Positions 1-7,015 of a stretch of 17,164 nt of DNA are shown piece by piece. This DNA is from Candidatus Melainabacteria bacterium (GTDB taxonomy: Bacteria; Cyanobacteriota; Vampirovibrionia; Obscuribacterales; Obscuribacteraceae): contig JACMKL010000004.1 in NCBI GenBank assembly GCA_014380105.1, positions 1-17,164 on the forward strand, given 5' to 3'. Under the pieces are notes generated by a model. The model was given only the letters and a program-made list of their open reading frames with translations, did not search any database and had not been told where the DNA came from. Every line of letters starts with the position of its first letter. The first letter of the stretch is position 1. A program made the translations under genes and the position numbers.

Positions 1-591
1 GGTCAGCGAAGAACAATTGCCAATCAGCGTTGCGATTGGTTGTTCGTCGTCACCTATGACTAGCAATGTTGGAAAAGCGAAAACATGATAGCGCTTCTGC
101 AAATCAGAGACGAATTTCGAATTCTTACCAATTTCTCTTTGAGTGTCGCGAATTTTTAGTGCCACAAACTGACCATTAATAAGTTTTTGAACTTGATCAT
201 TTTTGAGAGACGTAGATTCCATTTTTTTGCATGGATCAGACCAGGCGGCGGAAAATTCCAGAAGTAAATGTTTCTTTTGGGCTGCGCTATCTGCGAGTAA
301 TTCGTGCAACTGTTTTTGACTGGCGGGCGACAATTCCGAAATCGGCGCCTGCTTGACGGCTTGTCCAGTGCCCGCTTCCACGCGCAGCTGCGCATTTGTC
401 GGCAACTCATTCCAGACAACCACGTCGGCATTGTCTTTCCCGGCAACAGCCCGGGTGGCAGTCAGAAACATTTCGGAGGCACGCAAAACACCCAGTGAGA
501 TGGCGATTACAACCAGCCAGATTGGCATATACGAGACTGACCGATTGGTGTCTTTAGATGTTCTTTCAATGTCATTATTATTCAATGTCAT
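1..591 (-). CDS. Membrane-anchored thioredoxin-fold protein lacking the first active-site Cys (partial, C-terminus off the left edge)
   Basis: The frame is open from an ATG at 591 to the window edge, giving 197 codons with no stop. A hydrophobic segment at about residues 23-42 anchors the N-terminus and leaves the rest outside the cytoplasm. The thioredoxin-like domain begins near residue 105: beta strand HLLLEFSAAW, then the active-site position WSDPCKKME (117-125), and the cis-proline strand FAFPTLLVIG with P174. In thioredoxins this site is WCxPC; here the nucleophilic N-terminal Cys is Ser118 and only Cys121 remains, so ordinary dithiol exchange is not expected. The ATG directly follows the TAA of the permease gene (TAAATG), so it is the third gene of an ABC-transporter operon and probably translationally coupled. 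The KKME and cis-Pro context suggests a DsbD-gamma/thioredoxin_7 type fold. The family call is fairly firm; the function is unknown. Confidence 0.8.
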   Translation of the reverse strand, partial: MTLNNNDIERTSKDTNRSVSYMPIWLVVIAISLGVLRASEMFLTATRAVAGKDNADVVVWNELPTNAQLRVEAGTGQAVKQAPISELSPASQKQLHELLADSAAQKKHLLLEFSAAWSDPCKKMESTSLKNDQVQKLINGQFVALKIRDTQREIGKNSKFVSDLQKRYHVFAFPTLLVIGDDEQPIATLIGNCSSLT

Positions 592-1389
592 TTAATTGGT
601 TCCGTAGAAAAATTCACGTTTGTTGGTGACTGCAACTGCAAAATAGAGATAGATTGAAAGCGCCGAAAGATAAGCAATAACTGGAGCAAAAGCAGTTGCG
701 GGCGTACTGATTATGTCGTACACGTTTACCGTCGGCAAAATAAATTCAGCAATATACTGAGAAGTACTGAGCATCACTTTTGTTGATTCGATAGATAGAT
801 CTTCAAGTACGCGCCCACCCATTCCAGCCACACTGACTGGCGGAATCGTTTGACCGGCAAGCCAAATATAAAACGATAAAATCGACACAATTTGGAAAGC
901 CGGATTGCGGTTGAGCATAGTCAATATCATGGCTGCTGAGATCAGGGCGGCGTCAAGAAAGCGCTCCAGAATCATGCTCAATAGAGCTTGAAGCGTGATA
1001 GTTTCACCGAAATTCATACCAATGGCGGCAACTATAATATTTTGAAATCCGCAGAAGCCGCCACCGATCAGAGTAATGGTCACCCATTTACTAATCACGT
1101 ATTCAAATCGGGTAATTGGGCGAGTAAAAATCAGTGGTAAAAATTCGCCACCACGTCCGGATTGTGTGGCAGTGTTGCCAGCTAAACCCAGGCATAAGAC
1201 CATCAATACGAAAGCCACGCCGACCTTGCCTGTGAGCATTTCAAAGGTTTGTGAATCAGCAGCTCCGTGCAACATGGCGGCGATTTTCATACCGACCGGC
1301 ATCACAAAGCCAAGCAAAATTACGTACATAACTTTCATCGGATCGAGACATGCAGACATGGCAGTAAATTGAATGATTGTTTTATTCAT
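592..1389 (-). CDS. ABC-2 type transporter permease
   Basis: This is a 265-residue integral membrane protein with about six hydrophobic segments (roughly residues 20-40, 56-72, 103-124, 143-159, 166-183 and 234-254). The cytoplasmic loop LIFTRPITRFEYVISKW (87-102) is the conserved pre-helix motif of ABC-2 permeases, where a sequence like 'sRPisR..yv.sK' couples to the ATPase. I chose ATG 1389 over an in-frame upstream ATG at 1479, because the upstream 30 residues are basic, hydrophilic and lie inside the ATPase gene. The chosen start overlaps the ATPase stop by 8 nt (ATGAATAA), typical of coupled operon genes. With the ATPase it should form an exporter at the inner membrane; the substrate cannot be read from the sequence. 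It may alternatively work on a membrane or cell-surface component, given the thioredoxin-fold partner downstream. Confidence 0.85.
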   Translation of the reverse strand: MNKTIIQFTAMSACLDPMKVMYVILLGFVMPVGMKIAAMLHGAADSQTFEMLTGKVGVAFVLMVLCLGLAGNTATQSGRGGEFLPLIFTRPITRFEYVISKWVTITLIGGGFCGFQNIIVAAIGMNFGETITLQALLSMILERFLDAALISAAMILTMLNRNPAFQIVSILSFYIWLAGQTIPPVSVAGMGGRVLEDLSIESTKVMLSTSQYIAEFILPTVNVYDIISTPATAFAPVIAYLSALSIYLYFAVAVTNKREFFYGTN

Positions 1390-2347
1390 CGATTTTGTTT
1401 TCTCCGCCGGCTGCAAATAATTCTTCCAGTCGATTTTTCTCCGGCACCGCTTCTTCAACAGGCAAGCCATTCGAGACAAGTTCTTTGATCAAATTCGCTG
1501 CCGCTTTGTTGTCTTGTACGGTAAAGCGTCCCCAGCTGTGGTGGCATTCTTCCCCATTGACGAGTGCCCTGTTTGCGCACTCTTCAACTACCGAATTGAG
1601 GCTGCCATTGAGGGCAGACTCAGGCCAGCGCACCAATAAAGAATAACGAGAAAGAGCACCAGTCTTGATATTCTCAATGGAGCCAATTTTTCCTTGTTTG
1701 ATAAATGCAACACGATCACAAACTCGTTCTACTTCGTCGAGTTGATGTGAATTGACAATAATGGTGACACCATCGTCTTGCATTTTGCGCAGGAGATTTC
1801 GGACCAAGGTGACACCATTTGGATCGAGACCTAAAGTTGGTTCATCCAACAATGCCAGAGTTGGCTTACCAATGAGCATCTGGGCAATGTTTAAGCGCTG
1901 TAGCATGCCTCGCGAATAGGTTTTGAGACGGCGGTTCCAGACAGTCGGCGAAAGCTGAACCGCTTCCAAACATTCATCAATCTCACCATTGGCGTCCTTA
2001 CCGTTTCTCCCGGCTAATCCATGATGGTATTTTAAAAACTGTCTGGCGGTCATCCAATGTTCGAAGTCTGAACGCTCCGGGACATATCCGGTGATACGCC
2101 GCACGGCAAGAGAGTCAGCAGGCAGTCCAAATATCGAAACGTCGCCCGCATCTGGTCTCAGCAAACCAAGCAAACAGCCGATCAAAGTAGTTTTGCCTGC
2201 ACCATTCGGTCCGATCAATCCAAAAACTTCGCCCTTCGTGACCGAAAAAGAAATGCCATTGAGAGCTGAAACATCGCTTCCTTTGTAGGTCTTAGTCAAC
2301 GCACTGACGACAACGGCGTCTTGTGCATGATCATTTGATGCGGTCAT
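1382..2347 (-). CDS. ABC transporter ATP-binding protein (ABC-2/NatA-CcmA type)
   Basis: This 321-residue nucleotide-binding subunit powers the permease encoded immediately downstream. All motifs are present in order: Walker A GPNGAGKTT (46-54), Q-loop region near 88-92 (YVPERSDF), signature YSRGMLQRL (144-152, the variant common in ABC-2 exporters), Walker B LALLDEPTLGLDP (164-176) and the switch histidine in NSHQLDEVE (H201). The C-terminal 90 residues are an extra domain beyond the core fold, as often seen in NatA/DrrA-like proteins. ATG 2347 is the first start in frame and precedes a normal N-terminus. No strong Shine-Dalgarno is visible; the nearest GAGG lies about 15 nt upstream. It is the first gene of the minus-strand operon, with 183 bp separating it from the divergent gene at 2531. 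Confidence 0.93.
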   Translation of the reverse strand: MTASNDHAQDAVVVSALTKTYKGSDVSALNGISFSVTKGEVFGLIGPNGAGKTTLIGCLLGLLRPDAGDVSIFGLPADSLAVRRITGYVPERSDFEHWMTARQFLKYHHGLAGRNGKDANGEIDECLEAVQLSPTVWNRRLKTYSRGMLQRLNIAQMLIGKPTLALLDEPTLGLDPNGVTLVRNLLRKMQDDGVTIIVNSHQLDEVERVCDRVAFIKQGKIGSIENIKTGALSRYSLLVRWPESALNGSLNSVVEECANRALVNGEECHHSWGRFTVQDNKAAANLIKELVSNGLPVEEAVPEKNRLEELFAAGGENKIDE

Positions 2348-2530
2348 ATAAGAAGCGTGTCCTCAAAGTGCGAAGGAACATTTGTACGAACTCAGCGAGA
2401 ATAATCCTCAGACGATTCAATTGGCACGGGGTTTTTCCTGAACTCGGACAAGGGTTTGGTCGAAACCATTCCTAATTGTACGAGTGCCCCGGTAGATCGA
2501 CCATGGACAGAGTACACGGAAGATTAATTC

Positions 2531-2974
2531 ATGGGAAATAGAACGAGCGGTTTGGGTTGGGTCGTCGGCACTGCCATCTTTCTGGGAGCGCTAATTAGCT
2601 TTGTTATGCCTCAAAATGTAGCGTTTGCATCCAGTGCTCAGGAAATTACTATTCACTTTGTGCACGGCTCAGGTGTAAATCCACGCCATTTTGAGAGGAT
2701 GGCATGCCAGCTGTCGACAAAGACAATGACTCCTGTCGAGGCGAAACAGCTGCGCACCCTCTTGGATAGTACCGCTATCATGAATTGTGCTGATAACGAT
2801 TTTTCGACTACAGAAGGTGGCCCATTCAATTCGCTGGAGATATCGGCAGATGCGGACAAGAAAAATTTTCAATGGTCGTATGATAAAGCCCCTGGCAAAA
2901 TCCAGCCCTTAGTTCGATTTTTGGAAGAACGCTGCGAGAAAACGGTCTACGAAAACGGACAGCAGGTTAAGTGA
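2531..2974 (+). CDS. Small secreted protein resembling emfourin (metallopeptidase inhibitor family)
   Basis: The 147-residue product starts with a signal peptide: hydrophobic core at about residues 9-25 and a probable cleavage after AFA or AFASS near residue 33. The mature part begins with ITIHFVHGSG, followed by MTPVEAKQLRTLLDST and, near the C-terminus, a charged strand ending in PLVRFLEERCE. The order 'beta hairpin, P-x-E-A-x-x-L-x-x-L, strand, L-x-x-F/W-L-E-E' resembles emfourin, the inhibitor of protealysin-type M4 peptidases. That match is from memory of the family pattern and is moderate. Three cysteines lie in the mature part. A GGAAG sequence about 8 nt upstream of ATG 2531 serves as ribosome binding site. 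No M4 peptidase is in this window, so a role as inhibitor is unproven. Confidence 0.6.
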   Translation: MGNRTSGLGWVVGTAIFLGALISFVMPQNVAFASSAQEITIHFVHGSGVNPRHFERMACQLSTKTMTPVEAKQLRTLLDSTAIMNCADNDFSTTEGGPFNSLEISADADKKNFQWSYDKAPGKIQPLVRFLEERCEKTVYENGQQVK

Positions 2975-3059
2975 AACCGGACTAGCTGGCAAAACGCCGA
3001 CCGGCGCCTTGTTTCATCTCCAAATATGGCGGGTATTGAGAAGGAGTACCCTATTATTT

Positions 3060-3077
3060 ATGGCGTGGGTTGAATGA
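3060..3077 (+). other. Five-codon leader ORF (MAWVE) overlapping the receiver start
   Basis: An ATG at 3060 opens a frame of five sense codons that stops at TGA 3075-3077, overlapping the ATG (3074-3076) of the next gene as ATGA. The only good Shine-Dalgarno nearby, AAGGAG at 3041-3046, lies 13 nt before this ATG and 27 nt before the receiver ATG. The receiver frame has a TGA immediately upstream of its ATG, so that gene cannot start earlier. Ribosomes may therefore reach the receiver by termination-reinitiation. Whether this peptide is made is not known. Confidence 0.3.
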
Positions 3078-3436
3078 GTAATATTCTGGTCGTCGAGGAT
3101 GATGAATTCCTTGCAGAAACCATCGCGGATTGTTTGATATTTACTGGTCACACAGCTGACTGCGCTGGCACCGGTTCTGACGCGCAGCAGCGCATGAAAG
3201 CAGGCGGTTACGACTTGATTTTGCTTGACTCCATGTTGCCCGACATGAATGGTCTGGACATCTTGAAGCAATATCGCGAAGAAAAAGGCAGCGCAAAAGT
3301 CCTCTTTCTAACTGGCGCAAAGAAAAACGAAGAAGCGGCTCTCGAATTGGGCGCTGATTATTTCCTGTCGAAACCTTTTGAGATTGACGAGTTATTGAGT
3401 GTTGTTGCCAAACTCACGGCAGGTGCGGTTAAGTAA
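3074..3436 (+). CDS. Single-domain response regulator (CheY-like receiver)
   Basis: The 120-residue protein is one receiver domain with no output domain. The acidic pocket E8-D9-D10, the phosphoacceptor D52 in LILLDSMLPDMNG, T80 and K100 in FLSKPF are all present, so it should accept phosphate. Its stop (TAA 3434-3436) directly abuts the ATG of the HPt-REC-GGDEF gene. The two are therefore almost certainly one operon, and the receiver is a natural phosphotransfer partner for the HPt domain of the downstream protein. No histidine kinase is encoded nearby, so the phosphate donor lies elsewhere. It has no strong Shine-Dalgarno of its own and starts in an ATGA overlap with a five-codon leader ORF. 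Confidence 0.93.
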   Translation: MSNILVVEDDEFLAETIADCLIFTGHTADCAGTGSDAQQRMKAGGYDLILLDSMLPDMNGLDILKQYREEKGSAKVLFLTGAKKNEEAALELGADYFLSKPFEIDELLSVVAKLTAGAVK

Positions 3437-5089
3437 ATGACAAGCTGGCAGCAGACGATGGTTAACGGCAAGAAGACGAAGTTTATCGAACTGACTCAAG
3501 AACGCCTCACAGAAGCAACTCAAATACTAAAGCTGCTTGATACGAAAGAGCCTGCCCTCGATCAAATCAACAAACTGATCAAGCACTACCATCAAATGGC
3601 TGGTGCTGGCGGACTTTTTAGGCTCAGTGAATTTTGTCAAAATGCAGTCAGCGCCGAAGAAGTAGCGATGTCTTTGACAAAGCAAAAGATGCAGCCGATC
3701 TACACTGAAGAGATCGACCGGCTCAAAATTTTGACACTAAAATTGCAGGCGAATATTGCCAATGCTGCGCTTCTGACGACGCAAGAACTTGGTGATATCG
3801 ATGATACACAGCGCGCACCGCAAGCGGCTATGCAGAGCCGTATTCTGGTTGTCGGATTGAGACGAACAGATAGTCGGCCATTTGTGGCACCACTTTTCGA
3901 TGCGCTCGAAAAGGCAAATTTTCTCGTTGACGACATGGAAGGCTCGGAAGTTACGCCACAAAATCTTCTAAAGATTCGCTACGATGCCTTTGTTATCGTC
4001 ACGCCCGACCCTCCGCTTCCTGCTTACGAATTGGCTGGAAATATCCGAAGACAACAATCGCAAATGGCTGTGGTGCCGATTGTATTCATCAGTGCAGCGA
4101 GTACTTTTAAGGACAAAGTTCAAGCAATCAAAGCCGGTGGTGATGGGGTTTTCAATTCAGGCGATGATCCAAGTCTGATTGCCAATCGCTTGAAAAAATT
4201 GCTAGATAAAAATAAGCCGAAGCGCTATCGCGTTTTAATTGTCGAAGATGATCCAATCCAGGCGTCCGGCTTGTATTCGTTTCTCAATGCTGCAGGCTTT
4301 GATGCTTTTGCAATGACCGATGCCAGTCAATTTGAAGACGGGTTGCTTGAAGCGCAGCCTGACATTCTGATTCTCGACGTCAATTTAGGCGATGTCACTG
4401 GGTTTGAATTAGCTAAGTATGTTCGGCAGCAAGAAAAATACAACACCACACCAATTGTTTTTCTCACGACCGAAAATCAACTTAATTTCCACGTCGAAGG
4501 CGCCAAGCATGGTGACGACTACTTGATCAAACCGGCACCGCCACAGCTTCTCGTTGCTACTATTGCAGGCAAACTTGAGAGATATCAAACGCTCAAAGAT
4601 ATGATCGGACGTGATGGATTGACTGGTGCTCTCACTCACGCTGAATTCATGAATACGGCTTCCCGTCTGACTGAAAACGATCGCGGCGGCGTACTGCACT
4701 TACTTTTACTTGACTTAGACAATCTTGGCGCCATCAACGAAAACTACGGCTACCGTGTCGGTGAAAAGGTAATCAGCGAATTATCAAATGTAATAAAAGA
4801 GACAATTCGCAGCTACGGTATTACAGGTAGAGTGGCGGGAGATGAGTTTGCGGTATTGGTTGATTCGTTGACTGAATACGAACTATTTCAAATCGCCAGC
4901 TTACTAAAAGAAGAATTTGAAAGACGACCATTTTCCACACCGGTTGGACAATTAGGCGCCACTGTCAGTGGTGGCATCGTTGGATTTCAGCCTGACATGA
5001 ATTTGAACACCTGGTTCAGTTCGGCGCGTGAAGTGCTTGCCCTTGCCAAAGCAAAAGGCAAAAGTATGATTTTGAAGAAAGAGAAATAG
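3437..5089 (+). CDS. HPt - degenerate receiver - receiver - GGDEF signalling protein
   Basis: This 550-residue soluble protein has four modules. Residues 1-110 look like an HPt domain, with H52 in YHQMAGAGG. Residues 135-258 have a receiver-like fold (ILVVG start, VPIVFISA strand), but the acidic pair, the phospho-Asp and the Lys (N240 in its place) are missing. Residues 265-380 are a complete receiver (E270-D271-D272, D314, T344, K365 in LIKPAPP). Residues 390-548 are a GGDEF domain with LDLDNLGAIN (D426), GYRVGEKV and the signature AGDEF (467-471). The first Gly is Ala, which some diguanylate cyclases tolerate, and the inhibitory RxxD site is RSYG (458-461), so product inhibition is probably lost. 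It may make c-di-GMP under phosphorelay control, with the upstream CheY-like protein as partner. Activity is inferred, not shown. Confidence 0.88.
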   Translation: MTSWQQTMVNGKKTKFIELTQERLTEATQILKLLDTKEPALDQINKLIKHYHQMAGAGGLFRLSEFCQNAVSAEEVAMSLTKQKMQPIYTEEIDRLKILTLKLQANIANAALLTTQELGDIDDTQRAPQAAMQSRILVVGLRRTDSRPFVAPLFDALEKANFLVDDMEGSEVTPQNLLKIRYDAFVIVTPDPPLPAYELAGNIRRQQSQMAVVPIVFISAASTFKDKVQAIKAGGDGVFNSGDDPSLIANRLKKLLDKNKPKRYRVLIVEDDPIQASGLYSFLNAAGFDAFAMTDASQFEDGLLEAQPDILILDVNLGDVTGFELAKYVRQQEKYNTTPIVFLTTENQLNFHVEGAKHGDDYLIKPAPPQLLVATIAGKLERYQTLKDMIGRDGLTGALTHAEFMNTASRLTENDRGGVLHLLLLDLDNLGAINENYGYRVGEKVISELSNVIKETIRSYGITGRVAGDEFAVLVDSLTEYELFQIASLLKEEFERRPFSTPVGQLGATVSGGIVGFQPDMNLNTWFSSAREVLALAKAKGKSMILKKEK

Positions 5090-5101
5090 AGAAAGAGAAA
5101 T
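5077..5101 (+). repeat. Short tandem direct repeat across the GGDEF stop codon
   Basis: GAAAGAGAAAT occurs at 5077-5087 and again at 5091-5101, a 14-bp period. The TAG stop (5087-5089) lies at the end of the first copy. It looks like a small tandem duplication at the gene end. Confidence 0.6.
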
Positions 5102-5125
5102 CCAGAAAGATTGGTCATAAACAAA

Positions 5126-5162
5126 AGAGGCGCCGGTTGCCCAGCGCCTCTCTCAATTTTTT
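5126..5162 (+). terminator. Rho-independent terminator, probably bidirectional
   Basis: A perfect 8-bp stem AGAGGCGC/GCGCCTCT (5126-5133 with 5144-5151) encloses a 10-nt loop and is followed by CTCAA and six T (5157-5162). Read on the minus strand the hairpin is followed by TTTGTTTA. It lies between the convergent GGDEF and aldehyde dehydrogenase genes, 36 bp after one stop and 12 bp after the other, and probably serves both. Confidence 0.88.
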
Positions 5163-5174
5163 CAGGACTCGAAA

Positions 5175-6668
5175 TTACTCAGCGAGATTTACCCAAACAG
5201 ATTTGATGTTTGTGTAGAGTTCGATTGAGTGTTTTCCAAGTTCACGACCATAACCGCTCATCTTGTATCCGCCGAATGGGATAGCAGGATCGAGGAGGTT
5301 GTAGCAGTTGACCCAGACGGTACCAGCTTTGATTTTGCCAGCCAGTCTGTGGGCTTTCTTGATGTCTTTGGTCCAAACAGCACCAGAGAGACCGAAGGTG
5401 GTCTTGTTGGCTTGTTCTGCAACGTCTTCAATGTTGTTGAAAGGAATTACAGCCAGGACTGGTCCAAATACTTCTTCTTGCGCAATACGCATGTCGTTGT
5501 TTACGCCAGTGAAGATAGTTGGCTTGACGAAGTAGCCTTTACCGAGTTCTTCAGGAGCCATGCCACCACATTCGAGTTTTGCGCCTTCTTTCTTGGCGAT
5601 GTCGATGTAGTTAAGAACGCGCTCTTGTTGTTCTTTCGATACTTGTGGTCCGATGTGGGTCTTCTCGTCCATACCTTGACCTTGACGCATTTTGCCAACG
5701 CGCTCGAGCAATTTGGACATGAATTCATCATGAATTGGTTTTTCGAGGAAGAGTCTGGAGCCTGCGCAGCAAACTTGTCCTTGATTGAAGAAGATACCGG
5801 TGATAGCGCCACGAACGGCAGCGTCGATATCAGCATCAGCAAATACGATGTTTGGTGCTTTGCCGCCGAGTTCAAGAGAAACTCTCTTGAGATTGCCGAG
5901 GGAAGCTTTGAGGATTTCTCTGCCGGTTTTGTCTTCGCCGGTGAATGCGATTTTGTCGACATCCATATGATTAGCGAGTGCAGAACCTGCGGAATCAGCG
6001 CCGAATCCGGTGATGATATTGATGACGCCTTCTGGGAAACCGCATTCCATTGCCAGTTCGCCGATGCGCAATGCTGTCAGTGGTGTTTGTTCAGCTGGCT
6101 TGAGGATGACGGTGTTGCCGCATGCTAGAGCTGGACCGAGCTTCCATGCTGCCATCAGCATTGGGAAATTCCAAGGAATGATTTGTCCAACAACGCCAAT
6201 TGGTTCACGCAATGTGTAGGTGAAGAAATCAGAATTGGCGTTGATGGTTTCGCCTTCAAGCTTGGTTGCCCAACCGCCATAGTAGCGGAAGGTTTCGATG
6301 GTTTGCGCAACGTCAACGTAGCGTGATTCTTTGATTGGCTTGCCATTGTCGAGAGTTTCGAGTTGAGCCAATTCATCAGCGTGAGCTTCGATTGAATCAG
6401 CAAGCTTGAACATCAATTTGGCACGCTCAGCGTTGCTCATTTTGCGCCAAGGACCTGATTCGAAAGCCTTTCTGGCAGCTTTAACAGCTTTGTCTACGTC
6501 AGCTTTTCCGCCTTCGGCGACTCTGGTCAAAACTTCTTCTGTCGCTGGGTTGTAAGTCTCGAAAGTCTTACCGGATTCCGCATCTACCCACTTTCCGTCT
6601 ATGAGCAATTTTTTGCTCTTAGTGAGGAAGTCTTTGCAAAGTAGTTCTTTCTCAATTACTGCGGCCAC
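5175..6668 (-). CDS. NAD-dependent aldehyde dehydrogenase (ALDH1/2-like)
   Basis: The 497-residue enzyme oxidises an aldehyde to a carboxylic acid in the cytoplasm. Motifs, numbered from the GTG start: PWNFP with N167, ILKPAEQTP with K190 and E193 (ribose-binding residues pointing to NAD), FTGEDKTG, LELGGK with the general base E266, and GQVCCAGSR with catalytic C300. These fall within two residues of mammalian ALDH2 numbering, and the length is typical. The nucleotide loop reads FTGE rather than the commoner FTGS; FTGE is also known in some semialdehyde dehydrogenases. I chose GTG 6668 because GGAGGG lies exactly 6 nt upstream and the N-terminus then matches the family. An ATG start at 6767 would add 33 unrelated residues and read through the promoter. 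The gene is single, with strong codon bias. Substrate not determinable. Confidence 0.93.
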   Translation of the reverse strand: MAAVIEKELLCKDFLTKSKKLLIDGKWVDAESGKTFETYNPATEEVLTRVAEGGKADVDKAVKAARKAFESGPWRKMSNAERAKLMFKLADSIEAHADELAQLETLDNGKPIKESRYVDVAQTIETFRYYGGWATKLEGETINANSDFFTYTLREPIGVVGQIIPWNFPMLMAAWKLGPALACGNTVILKPAEQTPLTALRIGELAMECGFPEGVINIITGFGADSAGSALANHMDVDKIAFTGEDKTGREILKASLGNLKRVSLELGGKAPNIVFADADIDAAVRGAITGIFFNQGQVCCAGSRLFLEKPIHDEFMSKLLERVGKMRQGQGMDEKTHIGPQVSKEQQERVLNYIDIAKKEGAKLECGGMAPEELGKGYFVKPTIFTGVNNDMRIAQEEVFGPVLAVIPFNNIEDVAEQANKTTFGLSGAVWTKDIKKAHRLAGKIKAGTVWVNCYNLLDPAIPFGGYKMSGYGRELGKHSIELYTNIKSVWVNLAE

Positions 6669-6674
6669 GTTAGA

Positions 6675-6680
6675 CCCTCC
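6675..6680 (-). promoter_or_regulatory. Strong Shine-Dalgarno that fixes the GTG start of the aldehyde dehydrogenase
   Basis: On the minus strand GGAGGG is followed by 6 nt and then GTG (6668). This is the best ribosome binding site near the gene and rules out the longer ATG-started frame. Confidence 0.8.
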
Positions 6681-6701
6681 AAAGAGTTTGGCCCGCTCGT
6701 T

Positions 6702-6748
6702 GCGGACCACTATATAGGTAGCGTGTGCTAAACCACAAAACGGTCCGC
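6702..6748. repeat. Perfect 7-bp inverted repeat bracketing a promoter
   Basis: GCGGACC at 6702-6708 is the exact reverse complement of GGTCCGC at 6742-6748, with 33 bp between them. The -10 and -35 boxes of the aldehyde dehydrogenase promoter fall in the interval. This could be a pair of operator half-sites or simply chance. Confidence 0.5.
6711..6738 (-). promoter_or_regulatory. Probable sigma70-type promoter of the aldehyde dehydrogenase gene
   Basis: On the minus strand TTGTGG (6733-6738) is followed by a 16-bp spacer and TATATA (6711-6716). Transcription would begin near 6704, leaving about 35 nt of leader that contains the GGAGGG site. The element lies entirely inside an inverted repeat (6702-6748). 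Confidence 0.5.
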
Positions 6749-7015
6749 CTCGCCATCCGACAATCATCCTGCATTAAATGGATATACATGAAACTCTTAA
6801 ACATCCCGTAACACATACCCGAGGTCGGCGGCCGCTCTGGCTTCTCCACCACAGAAAACGCTCGCACGCGGTTGTCGAGAGGTGCCAACACTTTGCCAGA
6901 TCCCAGAAGTAAAGTGGAACACATCGAAGGCAACCGCAACCCCACTTACAAAAAACATTACTGATTGCATGCCGCAGTCGTAAGTTTCTGGCGCATCCAC
7001 GGAGAAAACAAAACA
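6749..7015. other. Remainder of the divergent intergenic region
   Basis: Between the aldehyde dehydrogenase promoter and the start of the plus-strand gene at 7016 I see no RNA gene, riboswitch or convincing ORF. GGAGA at 7001-7005, 10 nt before ATG 7016, is the ribosome binding site of the next gene. No clear -10/-35 pair for that gene stands out. Confidence 0.5.

Noticed and set aside
2975..3059. Possible terminator hairpin CGCC-GACC-GGCG after the emfourin-like gene
   Set aside because: The stem is only 4 bp and the following CCTTGTTT is a poor T-tract, so I do not call it.
5229..6128. A 299-codon open frame on the plus strand
   Set aside because: It is antisense to the aldehyde dehydrogenase, whose motifs are unmistakable. 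It arises because the biased codon use of that gene leaves few stops on the other strand.
6669..6767. Upstream ATG extension of the aldehyde dehydrogenase by 33 residues
   Set aside because: The extra residues are unlike the family, contain the promoter, and the GTG at 6668 has GGAGGG at 6-nt spacing.
6778..6912. A 44-codon plus-strand ORF in the intergenic region
   Set aside because: There is no ribosome binding site, and the His/Arg-rich translation looks like random intergenic sequence.
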